From assembly GCF_900187975.1 (NCBI RefSeq), contig NZ_FZPC01000012.1:124001-188000 (forward strand): 64,000 bases of DNA. Direction: 5' to 3'. A program made the position numbers and the translations under genes. The stretch comes from Pseudomonas delhiensis. Lineage in GTDB: Bacteria > Pseudomonadota > Gammaproteobacteria > Pseudomonadales > Pseudomonadaceae. Of the stretch, positions 1 to 9,597 are shown one piece after another (within the stretch, counting starts at the first letter, position 1; each line of letters begins with the position of its first letter). Under the pieces are notes generated by a model that had not been told where the DNA came from, did not search any database, and saw only the letters and a program-made list of their open reading frames with translations.

Positions 1-1075
1 GCGGGTAATCGGCCGAATACGCCGGGTAGCCGCCGTCGCCGGAGGCATCGGCATAGGCGGCCAGCAGCGCCGAACCCTGCGGCTTGCGCAGCGACTCCAG
101 CAGCCAGTCCAGCTGGTAGCGCTCCACGCCCAGGTGGCGGCTGGCCACGCGGCTGATGGCGGCCTTCTTGTCGGCATCCAGGCCGGCCAGTGCCTTGAGC
201 GCCGTCCACAGCATGCTGGCGGTGGTTTCGCCGGGCAGCGGGGTGCTGTGGTAGGGCTGCGTCAGGTCCTGGACGTAGTGCATCGACCAGCCGAGGAAGC
301 GATAGCCCCAGTACGGGTGGCCATGTTCGAAGGCGTAGCGCGCCAGGCCATGGAACTGGTAGGCGCGCCACTGCGGCCAGCTGCGCTGCAGGTAGGGCGC
401 GCCGGCGAAGATGATCGCCGACTCGTGGTAGAAGCCCATGTGGAACGGCGCCTGGGAGCTGAACTCGTAGCCCGGGTCGCCGAACGGCTGCGGGCCGAAG
501 CCGTAGCGCTGGCCGGCCGCGCCGGGGCTGTCGCTGAACAGGTGGATGTCATGGCCGAAGTCCGGCTCGTCGCTGGCGCTGGCCAGCACCGCCAGGGCCG
601 GGACCGGCTCGCCCGGCTGCAGGGCGATGAAGCGCCAGCGCGCCCAGCCGGAAAGGTCGTGGAACACCAGGACGTCCGAAGCCTTCAGGTGCGCCCGTGC
701 CGGCTGGTCGTGGCCCGGCGCGGGCTGGATGGCGCTGGCCAGCTTGACCTCGGGGTTCAGGCGCAAGGCGCCGAGGAAGGCCTGGCGCAGGTCCTGCTCC
801 GTGCCGCTGAAGCGCAGCGCGTCGGGGCGCGCCGGGTACTGGCGGAAGTGCTCGCGGGCGAAGCGTTCCTGCTCGTCGAGCAGGGCCACCAGGCCCTCGC
901 GCTCGGCGGCGAGGAAGGCCTCCAGCGGCTCCATGGGCACCGCCGGCGCATGGGCCACGGCCGGTAGTTGCGCCAGGGCCTGGTAGCTGCCCAGGGCATG
1001 GTTGGACCAGGCCCACAGGCAACGCGGCAGGATCAGCAGGGCCAGCAGCAGGGCACAGCGCAGCAGGTGGTTCAT
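1..1075 (-). CDS. Exported zinc-dependent phospholipase C / P1-nuclease-fold protein (3' end outside window)
   Basis: The frame is open from an ATG at 1075 to the window edge, about 358 codons, so the C-terminus is missing. A signal peptide (hydrophobic LLALLIL core) ends near residue 22, leaving a mature protein starting W-S-N-H. In the zinc phospholipase C / S1-P1 nuclease fold the mature N-terminal Trp ligates zinc. Near residues 258-272 GWSMHYVQDLTQPYH carries the family H-x3-D-x4-H zinc pattern. It is therefore probably a secreted or periplasmic metallohydrolase of phosphodiesters. The substrate (phospholipid or nucleic acid) cannot be told from sequence. It is transcribed away from the MFS gene at 1280. 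Confidence 0.7.
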   Translation of the reverse strand, partial: MNHLLRCALLLALLILPRCLWAWSNHALGSYQALAQLPAVAHAPAVPMEPLEAFLAAEREGLVALLDEQERFAREHFRQYPARPDALRFSGTEQDLRQAFLGALRLNPEVKLASAIQPAPGHDQPARAHLKASDVLVFHDLSGWARWRFIALQPGEPVPALAVLASASDEPDFGHDIHLFSDSPGAAGQRYGFGPQPFGDPGYEFSSQAPFHMGFYHESAIIFAGAPYLQRSWPQWRAYQFHGLARYAFEHGHPYWGYRFLGWSMHYVQDLTQPYHSTPLPGETTASMLWTALKALAGLDADKKAAISRVASRHLGVERYQLDWLLESLRKPQGSALLAAYADASGDGGYPAYSADYP

Positions 1076-1279
1076 GGGGCCTCCACTCTTGTCGGTCGAT
1101 GCCGCGCAGCCTAGCAACCCGCACGCCGCGAAGCACTGTCGCACGGGGCCAGCGCGATTCACCGATAAGGCCAGGCTGACCATCATCAATGGCGCCCCGG
1201 GAGCCAGCCACTACACTTGCCGGGCATGACCTGCCGGCATAGCGCCGTTGCCGCCGGCCACCGCAAGAAGGCGTTCCCC

Positions 1280-2944
1280 ATGCTGCAATCCGTTTCACCC
1301 AAGCACGACCTGCCGCTGAAGAACGAAGCCGACCCCCAGCGCAGCGGCGTGCTCGCCCCGTTCAGCATCGCGGCCTTCCGCATCATCTGGATCTGCAACC
1401 TGTTCGCCAACCTGGGCACCTGGGCACAGTCGGTGGCCGCCGCCTGGGTGGTCACCGAGGCCCACGCCAGCCCGCTGATGGTGGCCATGATCCAGGTCGC
1501 CTCGGCGTTGCCGCTGGTGCTGCTGTCGATCCTCTCGGGGGTGCTGGCGGACAACCACGACAGGCGCAAGATCATGCTCATCGGCCTGTCCATCGAGCTG
1601 TCCGGCGCGGCCCTGGTGACCCTGCTGGCCTTCTTCGGCTACCTCGACCCGCTGCTGCTGATCCTGTCGATCCTCTGGCTGTCCCTGGGCAGCTCCATCA
1701 CCATCCCGGCCTGGCAGGCGGCGGTGAACGAGCAGGTGCCGGCGCGCCTGGTGGGCGATGCGGTGCTGCTCAACAGCGTCAACTACAACGTCGCCCGGGC
1801 GGTGGGCCCGGCCATCGGCGGCCTGCTGCTGTCGGCCACCGGCGCGCCCTGGGTGTTCCTGTTCAACTGCCTGTGCTACGCCGCGCTGATCTGGGCCATC
1901 TGGCAATGGCGCCGCGAGGTGCCCAAGCGCACCCTGCCGCCGGAGCACATCTTCGAAGGGGTGGTGGCGGCGCTGCGCTTCACCCAGTACTCCAGCGTCA
2001 CCCGCCTGGTGATGCTGCGCTCGGCGGTGTTCGGCCTCTCCGCCAGCGCGGTCTGGGCGCTGCTGCCGCTGCTGGCGCACCGCAACCCGGACGGCAACGC
2101 CTCGGTGTACGGCTACATGCTCGGCGCCCTGGGCCTGGGCGCCATCCTCGGCAGCACGCTGGTGGGCCGCCTGCGCAGGGTGATCGGCACCAGCCGCCTG
2201 ATCAGCCTGGGCGGCGGCACCCTCGGCCTGGTGCTGCTGATCCTCGGCGGCGTGGACAACCTCTGGGTGCTGTTCCCGGCGCTGATCGTCGGCGGCAGCT
2301 GCTGGATCGCCGCGGTGGCCAGCTACAACTCGGCGGTGCAGATACTGGTGCCGGACTGGGTCAAGGCCCGCGCCCTGGCGCTGTACCAGACGGCCCTCTA
2401 CGGCGGCCTGGCGCTGGGCTCCTTCCTCTGGGGCCACTTCGCCGGGACCATGGGCGTGCAGGGCGCGCTGCTCGCCGCCGGGGTGCTGCTGCTGATCTCG
2501 GTGGCGCTGCTGTACAACTCGCGCCTGCCGGAGCTGAACCCCGGCAGCATCGCCCGCGCCCCCGGCCCCCTGCCGGGGGAGCCGACCTTCGTCTTCGACA
2601 CCCAGCGCGGCTCGGTGCTGGTGACCATCGAGTACCGCATCCCGGCCGAGCGCACCCGCGACTTCGTCCGCGCGGCCAAGCCGCTGCGCCGCCTGCGCCT
2701 GCGCAACGGCGCCGAACGCTGGGCGCTGTACCGCGACATCAGCGACAAGGAGGCCTGGCAGGAGGTCTTCCTGGTGGAGAACTGGATCGCCCACCTGCGC
2801 ATGCTCGACCGCATGACGCTGGAGGACAAGACCATCATCGACACGGTCACCAGCCTGCACGCGGGCGACGCGCCGCCCAGGATGAGGCACGGGGTGAGCT
2901 ATGAGTCGGGGAGCTACGAGGCGCCGCCGGAGACGTTGGGCTGA
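1280..2944 (+). CDS. MFS exporter, MFS_3/EntS-like, with C-terminal soluble domain
   Basis: A 554-residue inner-membrane transporter. ATG at 1280 is preferred because AAGAAGG lies 8 nt upstream. The frame is open further up to 1217, but those codons lack a ribosome site. Twelve hydrophobic helices fill roughly residues 25-435, and a D-x-x-D-R-R-K loop (DNHDRRK) follows helix 2. The family is MFS_3 (transmembrane secretion effector, related to enterobactin exporter EntS). A charged soluble domain of about 110 residues follows (TRDFVRAAKPLRRLRLRNGAERWALYRD region), as in full-length MFS_3 proteins. A large REP hairpin lies 37 nt after the stop. The substrate is unknown. It is convergent with the cob operon and probably unrelated to it. 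Confidence 0.85.
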   Translation: MLQSVSPKHDLPLKNEADPQRSGVLAPFSIAAFRIIWICNLFANLGTWAQSVAAAWVVTEAHASPLMVAMIQVASALPLVLLSILSGVLADNHDRRKIMLIGLSIELSGAALVTLLAFFGYLDPLLLILSILWLSLGSSITIPAWQAAVNEQVPARLVGDAVLLNSVNYNVARAVGPAIGGLLLSATGAPWVFLFNCLCYAALIWAIWQWRREVPKRTLPPEHIFEGVVAALRFTQYSSVTRLVMLRSAVFGLSASAVWALLPLLAHRNPDGNASVYGYMLGALGLGAILGSTLVGRLRRVIGTSRLISLGGGTLGLVLLILGGVDNLWVLFPALIVGGSCWIAAVASYNSAVQILVPDWVKARALALYQTALYGGLALGSFLWGHFAGTMGVQGALLAAGVLLLISVALLYNSRLPELNPGSIARAPGPLPGEPTFVFDTQRGSVLVTIEYRIPAERTRDFVRAAKPLRRLRLRNGAERWALYRDISDKEAWQEVFLVENWIAHLRMLDRMTLEDKTIIDTVTSLHAGDAPPRMRHGVSYESGSYEAPPETLG

Positions 2945-2980
2945 GGACCGCGGATAACGCCGCCCACCGCACCGTGCCAA

Positions 2981-3029
2981 TGTAGGAGCGCGCCCTGCGC
3001 GCGAATCGCGGGCAGGGCGCGCTCCTACA
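2981..3029. repeat. REP-type inverted repeat
   Basis: Two perfect 18-nt arms (2981-2998 and 3012-3029, TGTAGGAGCGCGCCCTGC type) surround a 13-nt loop. It matches the GTAGGAGCG-type Pseudomonas REP core. It lies between the convergent MFS gene and cobV, where it could stabilise or end both transcripts. Confidence 0.85.
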
Positions 3030-3057
3030 GGTTGTCGGTAACCATGGCATATCCCCC

Positions 3058-3080
3058 GTAGGAGCGGACTCCGTCCGCGA
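3058..3080. repeat. REP element, second copy
   Basis: GTAGGAGCGGACTCCGTCCGC variant of the GTAGGAGCG repeat, 28 nt beyond the first copy and 30 nt from the cobV stop. Confidence 0.75.
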
Positions 3081-3109
3081 TAGGCCAAGCCCGGGCACCT
3101 CTGCCCAGG

Positions 3110-3844
3110 CTAGATCGCCAACGCCACCAGCACCGCGCACTCCACCAGCTCCACCAGCGCCCCCGCCGTATCCCCGGTGGTGCCATCCAGCCGCGCCATC
3201 AGCCGGTTGCGCCACCAGAGGAACACCGCCAGGGCCACCACCAGCGCGACCAGGCCGCTGAGGCCGGTCAGCGGCATCAGCGCGGCGTTGAGCGCCAGCA
3301 TCCAGGGCAGCGCGCGGCGCGGCAGGTGGTCGGCCAGGGCCTGGCCGAGGCCGCCGGGGCGGGCGTAGGGGGTGGTGAGGAACAGCAGCGGCAGCGCCAC
3401 CCGCGCCAGCCACGGCGCCAGCAGCAGGGCCCAGAAGTGGTGGCTGTCGAGCAGGGCCGCTATGGCGCAGAACTTCACCAGCAGCATCACCACCAGCACC
3501 ACCACCGCCACCGGGCCGCTGCGCGGGTCCTTCATGATCGCCAGGGTGCGCTCGCGGTCGCCCAGCCCGCCCACCCAGGCGTCGGCGGTGTCGGCCAGGC
3601 CGTCCAGGTGCAGGGCGCCGCTGAAGGCCACCCACACTGCCAGCAACAGCGCGGCGTGCAGCAGCAGGTAGGTCTCGCCGAAAAAGTAGCCCAGGGCATA
3701 GAGCCCGCCGCCCATCAATGCCCCCACCAGCGGGTAGAACAGGGTGGCGCGGCCGAACTGCTCGGGCGTGGGCACCTCGCCCAGGCGGATCGGGATGCGG
3801 CTGAGGAACTGCAGGGCGATCAACGGCAGGAACAGGTTGCTCAT
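3110..3844 (-). CDS. cobV: Adenosylcobinamide-GDP ribazoletransferase (cobalamin synthase)
   Basis: A 244-residue integral membrane protein, the usual length for CobV/CobS. It joins alpha-ribazole (or its phosphate) to adenosylcobinamide-GDP, the last assembly step of cobalamin. The conserved loop ALHLDGLADTADAW (about residues 77-90) carries the family H-x-D-G-L-x-D-x-x-D signature, and about six hydrophobic segments follow. The start overlaps the upstream phosphatase stop by 4 nt, indicating translational coupling. It is the last gene of the cob operon and is followed by REP elements instead of a T-run terminator. Confidence 0.95.
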   Translation of the reverse strand: MSNLFLPLIALQFLSRIPIRLGEVPTPEQFGRATLFYPLVGALMGGGLYALGYFFGETYLLLHAALLLAVWVAFSGALHLDGLADTADAWVGGLGDRERTLAIMKDPRSGPVAVVVLVVMLLVKFCAIAALLDSHHFWALLLAPWLARVALPLLFLTTPYARPGGLGQALADHLPRRALPWMLALNAALMPLTGLSGLVALVVALAVFLWWRNRLMARLDGTTGDTAGALVELVECAVLVALAI

Positions 3845-4446
3845 CGGGGCGCGCTCGCGGCGGACTCGACCGGTTGGATGCTCCAGCCGCCGGCCTGCGG
3901 CTCGATGCGCAGCGCCAGCCGTTCGCCGTGGGCGACGCTCACCTGCAGCAGCTGCTCGCGCGGCAGGCCCAGGGCGCGTGCGCCGAGCAGGCGCATCACG
4001 CCGCCATGGGTCACCAGCAGCAGGTGCTTTCCGGCATGCGTCGCGTACAGCTGCCCCAGGGCCGCGAACACCCGCGCCTCGAAGGCCGCGAGCGGCTCGC
4101 CGCCCGGCGGGGTGAAGGCGTAGGGGTCGTTCCAGAAACGGGCTAGCGCATCGCTATCAGTCTCCATCAGCTTAGCTGCGCAAAGCCCTTCCCACTCGCC
4201 GAAATCCAGTTCGCGCAGGTCCGCCTCCAGGTGCAGCGGCAAGCCGCTGGCGGCGGCCAGGCGCTCGGCGAAGGCCGCGCAGCGGCGCAGCGGCGAGCTG
4301 ACCAGGGCGTCCCAGGGCGAGGCCAGGCCCAGGCCGGCCTGCATCTGCGCCCAGCCGGCGGCGGTCAGGGCGTCGTCCAGGCGGCCGCGGAAGCCGCCGC
4401 CCCGTTCGGTCTCGCCGTGGCGCAGCAGGTCCAGGCGCAGGCTCAT
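3841..4446 (-). CDS. Histidine phosphatase, alpha-ribazole phosphatase type
   Basis: A 201-residue histidine-phosphatase (phosphoglycerate-mutase-like) protein. The N-terminal LLRHGETE motif (about residues 8-15) contains the nucleophilic His. A second His occurs in [12 protein letters not shown]. In cobalamin operons this family removes phosphate from alpha-ribazole-5'-phosphate or adenosylcobalamin-5'-phosphate (Salmonella CobC). Four-nucleotide overlaps with both cobT and cobV support a pathway role. I leave the symbol empty because cobC also names the aminotransferase-like gene at 7605. Confidence 0.9.
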   Translation of the reverse strand: MSLRLDLLRHGETERGGGFRGRLDDALTAAGWAQMQAGLGLASPWDALVSSPLRRCAAFAERLAAASGLPLHLEADLRELDFGEWEGLCAAKLMETDSDALARFWNDPYAFTPPGGEPLAAFEARVFAALGQLYATHAGKHLLLVTHGGVMRLLGARALGLPREQLLQVSVAHGERLALRIEPQAGGWSIQPVESAASAPR

Positions 4447-5498
4447 GCCGGGCGGTCCGACACCGCCGCTTCGGCGAAGGTGGCCATCTCGGCGTGCAGC
4501 CGGCAGGCCTGGCGCAGCAGCGGCACGGCCAGGGCGGCGCCGCTACCCTCGCCCAGGCGCAGGCCGAGGTCCAGCAGCGGCTGCGCCTCCAGGGCCCGGA
4601 GCACGCGCTGGTGGCCGGGCTCGGCGCCGCTGTGGGCGAACAGCAGCCAGTCGCGGCACTGGGGGTTGAAACGCACCGCGCAGAGCGCCGCGACGCTGCA
4701 GATGAAGCCGTCCACCAGGGCGACGATGCCCTTCTGCGCGCAGGCCAGGTAGGCGCCGGCCAGGGCCGCCACCTCGAAGCCGCCGAGGCGGCACAGGGCC
4801 TCGAAGGGCTCGGCGCAGTGCGCGCCATGCAGGGCCAGGGCGCGCTCGATGACCGCGGCCTTGTGCGCCACGCCCCTGGCATCCAGCCCGGTGCCCGGGC
4901 CGACCAGGGATGCGGCGCGTTCGCCGAGCAGGCCGCAGGCCAGGGCGGCGGCGCAGGTGGTGTTGCCGATGCCCATCTCGCCGCCGATGAACAGCTCGCT
5001 GCCGGCCTGCTGCGCGCGGCGCACGGATTCGCGCCCGGCCTCCAGGGCGATCAGGCACTGCGCGGCGGTCATCGCCGGCTCGCGGGCGAAGTTCAGGGTG
5101 CCGGCGCCGACCATCAGGTGCAGCACGCCGGGCAAGGGCTCCAGCGGCACGGCGGTGCCCAGGTCGATCACCTCCAGGCGCGCATCCAGCTGGCGAGCCA
5201 ATACGCTGATGGCCGCGCCGCCGCGCACGAAGTTGCGCAGCATCTCGCCGGTCACCGCCTGCGGGTAGGCCGAGACGCCCTCCTCCACCACGCCGTGGTC
5301 GCCGGCGAACAGGGCGATCCAGGTGTGATCCAGGCTGGGCCGCTCACGCCCCTGCAGGCCGGCGAGGTGGATGGCCACCTCCTCCAGGCGGCCCAGGGCG
5401 CCGCGCGGCTTGGTCAACTGGTCCTGGCGCGCGGCGGCCTTGTCGCGCGCCACGCGGTCCACGGGTTGGCACGGCTCGCGCCACCATTGCAGGCTCAT
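4443..5498 (-). CDS. cobT: Nicotinate-nucleotide--dimethylbenzimidazole phosphoribosyltransferase
   Basis: 351 residues starting [14 protein letters not shown], the expected CobT length (CobU in Pseudomonas naming). It moves phosphoribose from nicotinate mononucleotide to 5,6-dimethylbenzimidazole to give alpha-ribazole phosphate. Family landmarks are [11 protein letters not shown] near the N-terminus, [18 protein letters not shown], the glycine-rich [14 protein letters not shown], and the C-terminal [13 protein letters not shown] whose Glu corresponds to the catalytic base. The ATG at 5498 overlaps the cobP stop (ATGA). Its partner base is made by bluB in the same operon. Confidence 0.96.
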   Translation of the reverse strand: MSLQWWREPCQPVDRVARDKAAARQDQLTKPRGALGRLEEVAIHLAGLQGRERPSLDHTWIALFAGDHGVVEEGVSAYPQAVTGEMLRNFVRGGAAISVLARQLDARLEVIDLGTAVPLEPLPGVLHLMVGAGTLNFAREPAMTAAQCLIALEAGRESVRRAQQAGSELFIGGEMGIGNTTCAAALACGLLGERAASLVGPGTGLDARGVAHKAAVIERALALHGAHCAEPFEALCRLGGFEVAALAGAYLACAQKGIVALVDGFICSVAALCAVRFNPQCRDWLLFAHSGAEPGHQRVLRALEAQPLLDLGLRLGEGSGAALAVPLLRQACRLHAEMATFAEAAVSDRPA

Positions 5499-6016
5499 AC
5501 GGGGTCTCCCTTGAGGGTCATGGGCAGGCCGGCGACGGTGAACAGCACCCGTTCGCTGGCCTCGGCCAGGGCCTGGTGCAGCCAGCCGGCCTCGTCGACG
5601 TAGCGCCGCGTCAGCTCGCCCAGGGGCACCACGCCCAGCCCGGTCTCGTTGCTGACCAGGATGATCCGCCCGGGCAGCCCGGGCAGCGCGGCCAGCAGTT
5701 CGTCGATCTGCTGTTGCAGGTGCGCGCCGTCGTCGGCGAGCAGCAGGTTGGTCAGCCAGAGGGTCAGGCAGTCCACCAGCAGGCAGCGGTCCGGCGCGGC
5801 GTGCTCGGCGAGGACCCGCGCCAGGTGCAGCGGCTCTTCCACCAGGCCCCATTCGGCCGGGCGGCGTTCACGGTGGTGGCGGATGCGCGCGGCCATCTCG
5901 CCGTCGCCGCTCTGCGCGGTGGCGAAATAGGTGACCGGCAGGCCGCTGCCCAGGGCCAGGCGCTCGGCCAGGCGGCTCTTGCCGGAACGGGCGCCGCCGA
6001 GGATGAGTTCAAGCAT
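5495..6016 (-). CDS. cobP: Adenosylcobinamide kinase / adenosylcobinamide-phosphate guanylyltransferase
   Basis: 173 residues, a usual size for CobP/CobU. The N-terminal P-loop [12 protein letters not shown] (about residues 7-18) begins the bifunctional kinase fold. [16 protein letters not shown] includes the region holding the guanylylated histidine, and [11 protein letters not shown] is a family signature. It phosphorylates adenosylcobinamide and converts it to adenosylcobinamide-GDP, the CobV substrate. The start codon is ATG at 6016. This is the only cob gene separated from its upstream neighbour by a real gap (119 nt), which is filled by repeats. Confidence 0.96.
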   Translation of the reverse strand: MLELILGGARSGKSRLAERLALGSGLPVTYFATAQSGDGEMAARIRHHRERRPAEWGLVEEPLHLARVLAEHAAPDRCLLVDCLTLWLTNLLLADDGAHLQQQIDELLAALPGLPGRIILVSNETGLGVVPLGELTRRYVDEAGWLHQALAEASERVLFTVAGLPMTLKGDPV

Positions 6017-6064
6017 TGGGTTTCTCCACGGAAGTCTTGGCCTGTAGGGGGCGCGGCGGTGCTG

Positions 6065-6135
6065 GTTCGCGAGCAAGCTCGCTCCTACGAAGAGCAGCGG
6101 CTTCGTAGGATGGGTGGAGCGAAGCGATACCCATC
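6065..6135. repeat. REP element plus GGATGGGT repeat inside the cob operon
   Basis: 6065-6088 is an exact REP unit in the orientation GTTCGCGAGCAAGCTCGC. 6104-6135 is a member of a second family (GGATGGGTGGAGCGAAGCGA) also present at 18441 and 48007. The second repeat ends one base before the cobQ stop codon. Together they fill most of the cobQ-cobP gap and could change mRNA stability inside the operon. Confidence 0.85.
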
Positions 6136-7608
6136 TCAAAGGCCGCACAGGGCTTTCAGTTTGGCGGTATCCAGATACGCCTCCACCTGGTCGGCCAGGC
6201 GCTCGATGTCGCGCTCGCGCAGCCCGTGATAGTCCAACGGCTGCACTTCGCCCAGGCCAGCCCAGCGCAGCAATGCGGCACAGGCGTCGGGAGCCTCGAA
6301 CAGGCCGTGCAGGTAAGTGCCCATGACCTGGCCGTCGGCGCTCAGCGCGCCATCGCAGCGGCCGTCGTCGAGCCACACCGCCGGGTTCTCCAATGCGGGC
6401 CCGGTAGTCACGCCGGCGTGAATCTCGTAGCCGCCGACCTCGGCGTCTTCCAGCGCCAGCCGGCCGCGCACGTTGCGCAGCTGCTTCTCCGGCTCCAGCA
6501 CCGTGTCCAGCGCCAGCCAGCCGAGGCCGGCGCTGTCGCCGGCGGCGCCCTCCAGGCCGTGGGGGTCGGACAGCGTGCGGCCGAGCATCTGCAGGCCGCC
6601 GCAGATGCCCAGCAGCTTGCCGCCATAGCGCAGGTGGCGCTCGATGGCGGCGTCCCAGCCCTGGGCGCGGAGGAAGGCCAGGTCCGCGCGCACGCTCTTG
6701 GAGCCGGGCAGGATGACCAGGTCCGCCGCCGGCATGGCCTGGCCGGGGCCGACGAAGGTCAGTTGCACCTGCGGGTGCAGGCGCAGCGGGTCGAAGTCGG
6801 TGTGGTTGCTGATGCGCGGCAGCACCGGCACCACCACCTTCAGGCTTTCCCCCGTCTTGGCGGCCTGGCGGACGTCGATGGCGTCCTCGGCCTCCAGGTG
6901 GAAGTCCATCAGGTACGGCAGCACACCCAGCACCGGGATGCCGGTGCGCTCTTCCAGCCAGTCCAGGCCCGGCTGCAGCAGCGCGATGTCGCCACGGAAG
7001 CGGTTGATGACGAAGCCCTTCACCCGCGCCCGCTCGCTTGCCGAAAGCAGCTCCAGGGTGCCGACCAGGTGGGCGAACACGCCGCCGCGGTCGATGTCGG
7101 CGATGAGGATCACCGGGCAGTCCACCGCCTCGGCGAAGCCCATGTTGGCGATGTCGTTGGCGCGCAGGTTGATCTCCGCCGGGGAGCCGGCGCCCTCCAC
7201 CATCACCACCCGGTAGGCGTCGAGCAGGCGCTGGTGGGACTCCAGCACGGCCTGCTTCGCGACCCGCTTGTAGTCGTGGTAGGCGGCGGCATTCATGCTG
7301 GTCACCGCGCGGCCGTGGATGATCACCTGGGCGCCCACGTCGCTGTTGGGCTTGAGCAGCACCGGGTTCATGTCGGTGTGCGGCGCCAGGTGGCAGGCCT
7401 GGGCCTGCACCGCCTGGGCGCGGCCGATCTCGCCGCCGTCGGCCGTCACCGCGCTGTTCAGCGCCATGTTCTGCGGCTTGAACGGCGCCACCGCCACGCC
7501 CTGGCGGCGCAGCCAGCGGCACAGCGCGGTCACCAGGGTGCTCTTGCCGGCGTCGGAGGTGGTGCCTTGCACCATCAACGTAGTGCCTTGCGCCATCGGG
7601 GTGGTCAT
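6136..7608 (-). CDS. cobQ: Cobyric acid synthase
   Basis: 490 residues. It amidates cobyrinate side chains b, d, e and g with glutamine and ATP. The N-terminal nucleotide-binding site is [11 protein letters not shown], and the C-terminal class-I amidotransferase domain has the nucleophile in [12 protein letters not shown] and the His in YLHGLFE. The start is ambiguous: ATG at 7608 overlaps the cobC stop as ATGA and has GGAG 6 nt upstream, while ATG at 7620 would add four residues but lacks a spaced ribosome site. I choose 7608. The stop abuts a repeat. Confidence 0.95.
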   Translation of the reverse strand: MTTPMAQGTTLMVQGTTSDAGKSTLVTALCRWLRRQGVAVAPFKPQNMALNSAVTADGGEIGRAQAVQAQACHLAPHTDMNPVLLKPNSDVGAQVIIHGRAVTSMNAAAYHDYKRVAKQAVLESHQRLLDAYRVVMVEGAGSPAEINLRANDIANMGFAEAVDCPVILIADIDRGGVFAHLVGTLELLSASERARVKGFVINRFRGDIALLQPGLDWLEERTGIPVLGVLPYLMDFHLEAEDAIDVRQAAKTGESLKVVVPVLPRISNHTDFDPLRLHPQVQLTFVGPGQAMPAADLVILPGSKSVRADLAFLRAQGWDAAIERHLRYGGKLLGICGGLQMLGRTLSDPHGLEGAAGDSAGLGWLALDTVLEPEKQLRNVRGRLALEDAEVGGYEIHAGVTTGPALENPAVWLDDGRCDGALSADGQVMGTYLHGLFEAPDACAALLRWAGLGEVQPLDYHGLRERDIERLADQVEAYLDTAKLKALCGL

Positions 7609-8597
7609 GGGGTGCTCCATTGCCCTAGGGCATCGGCCAGGCGCGCCCAGCCGGCTTCGTCGGCGGGCAGGCCGAAGCGCAGGCTCGGCGGGTTGTCGAA
7701 AAGGCGCACGAGGATGCCGCGGCGGGCCAGGTGTTCGTGCAGTTCAGCCGCCCGAGGGTAGGCAAGCCACTGGAACAGCGCGGTGCCCTGGGTCAGCAAC
7801 TGGTGGGTTTTCAGAAGCGCGGCCAGGCGCGCGCCGGCCTGTTCCAGCGCAGCGCGGCGTTCGCCCTGCAGCGCGTGGTCGGCCAGCGCGCGCTGCGCCA
7901 CCCAGCGGGTCGGCCCGCTCACCGCCCAGGGCCCGAGCAGTTCGGCCAGGCGTGCCAGCAGCGCCGGCTCGGCGAAGGCGAAGCCCAGGCGCGCGCCGGC
8001 CAGGCCGAAGAACTTGCCCAGCGAGCGCAGCACCACCAGGCCCGGCCGGCCGCCGGCCAGGGGCAGCAGGCTGTGCCCGGGGGCACAGTCGATGAAGGCT
8101 TCGTCCACCACCAGCCAGCCGCCACGAGCCTGCAGGCGCGCGTGCCAGGCGAGCAGGCGTCCGGCGTCGAAACGCCGGCCGGTGGGGTTGTTCGGGTTGA
8201 CCAGCAGCAGCACGTCGAGCTGGTCGATCAGCCCGTCCACCTGCTCGTCGGCCAGTTCCAGCAGTTCATGGCCATGGCGCCGCCAGGCCGCCGCGTGCTC
8301 CGCGTAGCAGGGCGCCAACACGCCGACCCGGCCAGGCTCGCGCAGGCGCGGCAGGGCCTGGATCGCCGCCTGGCTGCCGGGCAGCGGCAGCAGCGAAGCG
8401 CAGCCGTAGTAGTCGCGCGCGGCCTGCTCCAGGCCGTCGTCCTCTTCCGGCAGGCGCTGCCAGGCGCTGGCGGGGATGTCCGCCACGGGCCAGGGCCAGG
8501 GCCAGGGGGCGATGCCGGTGGACAGGTCGAGCCAGTCCTCCAGCGCGATGCCGTAGCGCTGCGCCGCCGCGCGCAGGCGTCCGCCGTGCTCAAGCAT
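7605..8597 (-). CDS. cobC: Threonine-phosphate decarboxylase
   Basis: 330 residues, fold-type-I PLP enzyme of the histidinol-phosphate aminotransferase family. It supplies (R)-1-amino-2-propanol phosphate for the cobalamin linker (Salmonella CobD function). Visible landmarks are [12 protein letters not shown] near the N-terminus, [10 protein letters not shown] in the PLP site, [12 protein letters not shown], and [16 protein letters not shown], whose Lys (SLGK) should form the Schiff base. ATG at 8597 overlaps the end of cobD by 8 nt. Confidence 0.94.
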   Translation of the reverse strand: MLEHGGRLRAAAQRYGIALEDWLDLSTGIAPWPWPWPVADIPASAWQRLPEEDDGLEQAARDYYGCASLLPLPGSQAAIQALPRLREPGRVGVLAPCYAEHAAAWRRHGHELLELADEQVDGLIDQLDVLLLVNPNNPTGRRFDAGRLLAWHARLQARGGWLVVDEAFIDCAPGHSLLPLAGGRPGLVVLRSLGKFFGLAGARLGFAFAEPALLARLAELLGPWAVSGPTRWVAQRALADHALQGERRAALEQAGARLAALLKTHQLLTQGTALFQWLAYPRAAELHEHLARRGILVRLFDNPPSLRFGLPADEAGWARLADALGQWSTP

Positions 8598-9597
8598 GCA
8601 GCAGCGCCCCCAGGCCGAGGATCGCCAGCAGCCACAGCAGCACGCCCTGGCGCACCAGGGCCAGCGCCCGCCAGATGTCGCGGGCGCCCGGCGCCGGGCC
8701 TTCGCCCAGTTGCGGGCGCTGGTGCAACTCGCCGTGGTAGACGGCATTGCCGCCCAGGGCCACGCCGAGCGCACCGGCGCCGGCGGCCATCACCGGGCCG
8801 GCGTTGGGGCTGTCCCACTGCGGCGCCTGTATGCGCCAGCTGCGCAGGGCCAGGCGGGTATTGCCGAGCAGTGCGTAGGTCAGGGCGACCAGGCGCGCGG
8901 GGAGGTAGTTGAGGGCGTCGTCGATCTTCGCCGCGGCCCAGCCGAAGCGTTCGAAACGCGGGTTGCGGTAGCCCCACATGGCGTCCAGGGTGTTGCTCAG
9001 GCGGTACAGCACCACGCCCGGCGCGCCGGCCACGGCGAACCAGAACAGCGCGGCGAACACCGCGTCGCTGCCGTTCTCCAGCACCGATTCGGTGGCGGCC
9101 TTGGCCACCGCGCTGGCGTCCAGTTCGGCGGTCTCGCGGCTGACCATGTAGCCGACGCGCTTGCGCGCCTCGGGCAAGTCGCCGTCGCGCAGGGCCAGGG
9201 CCACGGGTTCGGCGTGCTCGCCCAGGCTGCGCAGGCCGATGGCGGCGTAGAGGGCGATGGCGGAGACCAGCCAGCCGAGATGCGGGAGCAGGGTCAGCAA
9301 CCAGGTGATGAAGGTCAGTGGCAGTACCGCCAGGGCCCAGGCGGTGACGCCATGGCTGCGCCAGCCTAGGCCGGGGGTGTTGCTGTCGGGAAGTACGGAG
9401 TTGGGCGTAGCACCCTCTCCCTGAAGGGAGAGGGGGCTATCCGTGCCAACCGTCGACAATGGCACTCGAGCGCGGTTGAAGCGGCGCTCCAGGCGGTCGG
9501 CCAGGCGCCCGAAGGCCACCAGCGGGTGCCAGCGCTTCGGCTCGCCCAGCAGGCCGTCCAGGGCCACGCCGGCGACGCTCAGCAGGGCCAGGCTCAT
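8590..9597 (-). CDS. cobD: Adenosylcobinamide-phosphate synthase CobD with repeat-derived insert
   Basis: 335-residue integral membrane protein that attaches the aminopropanol linker to adenosylcobyric acid. The conserved start [21 protein letters not shown] is family-typical, as are [25 protein letters not shown] and [13 protein letters not shown]. Odd feature: residues about 48-70 ([19 protein letters not shown]) lie between RFNRARVP and [10 protein letters not shown], two stretches I expect to be nearly adjacent in the family, and are encoded by an intergenic-type palindrome (9413-9434). The insert keeps frame, so the protein is probably functional. The ATG overlaps the bluB stop. Confidence 0.93.
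   Translation of the reverse strand: MSLALLSVAGVALDGLLGEPKRWHPLVAFGRLADRLERRFNRARVPLSTVGTDSPLSLQGEGATPNSVLPDSNTPGLGWRSHGVTAWALAVLPLTFITWLLTLLPHLGWLVSAIALYAAIGLRSLGEHAEPVALALRDGDLPEARKRVGYMVSRETAELDASAVAKAATESVLENGSDAVFAALFWFAVAGAPGVVLYRLSNTLDAMWGYRNPRFERFGWAAAKIDDALNYLPARLVALTYALLGNTRLALRSWRIQAPQWDSPNAGPVMAAGAGALGVALGGNAVYHGELHQRPQLGEGPAPGARDIWRALALVRQGVLLWLLAILGLGALLHA
9413..9434. repeat. GGGAGAGGG palindrome inside cobD
   Basis: A 22-bp palindrome with 10-bp arms (CCCTCTCCCT ... AGGGAGAGGG), the same family as intergenic copies near 41813-41970 and 54736-54896. The flank GGCTATCCGTGCC also resembles the flank at 41847 (AGCTTGTCCGTACC), so a longer unit was inserted. It is translated in frame within cobD. 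Confidence 0.85.

Noticed and set aside
1295-3088. A 597-codon minus-strand frame opposite the MFS gene
   Set aside because: Antisense of a clear transporter; His/Gln/Arg-rich low-complexity sequence with no domain, and it begins inside REP elements.
5499-7522. Long minus-strand frame joining cobP with sequence upstream
   Set aside because: Only the last 173 codons are CobP. The upstream part is an out-of-frame reading of cobQ and of REP DNA, and the ATG at 6016 gives the expected CobP length.
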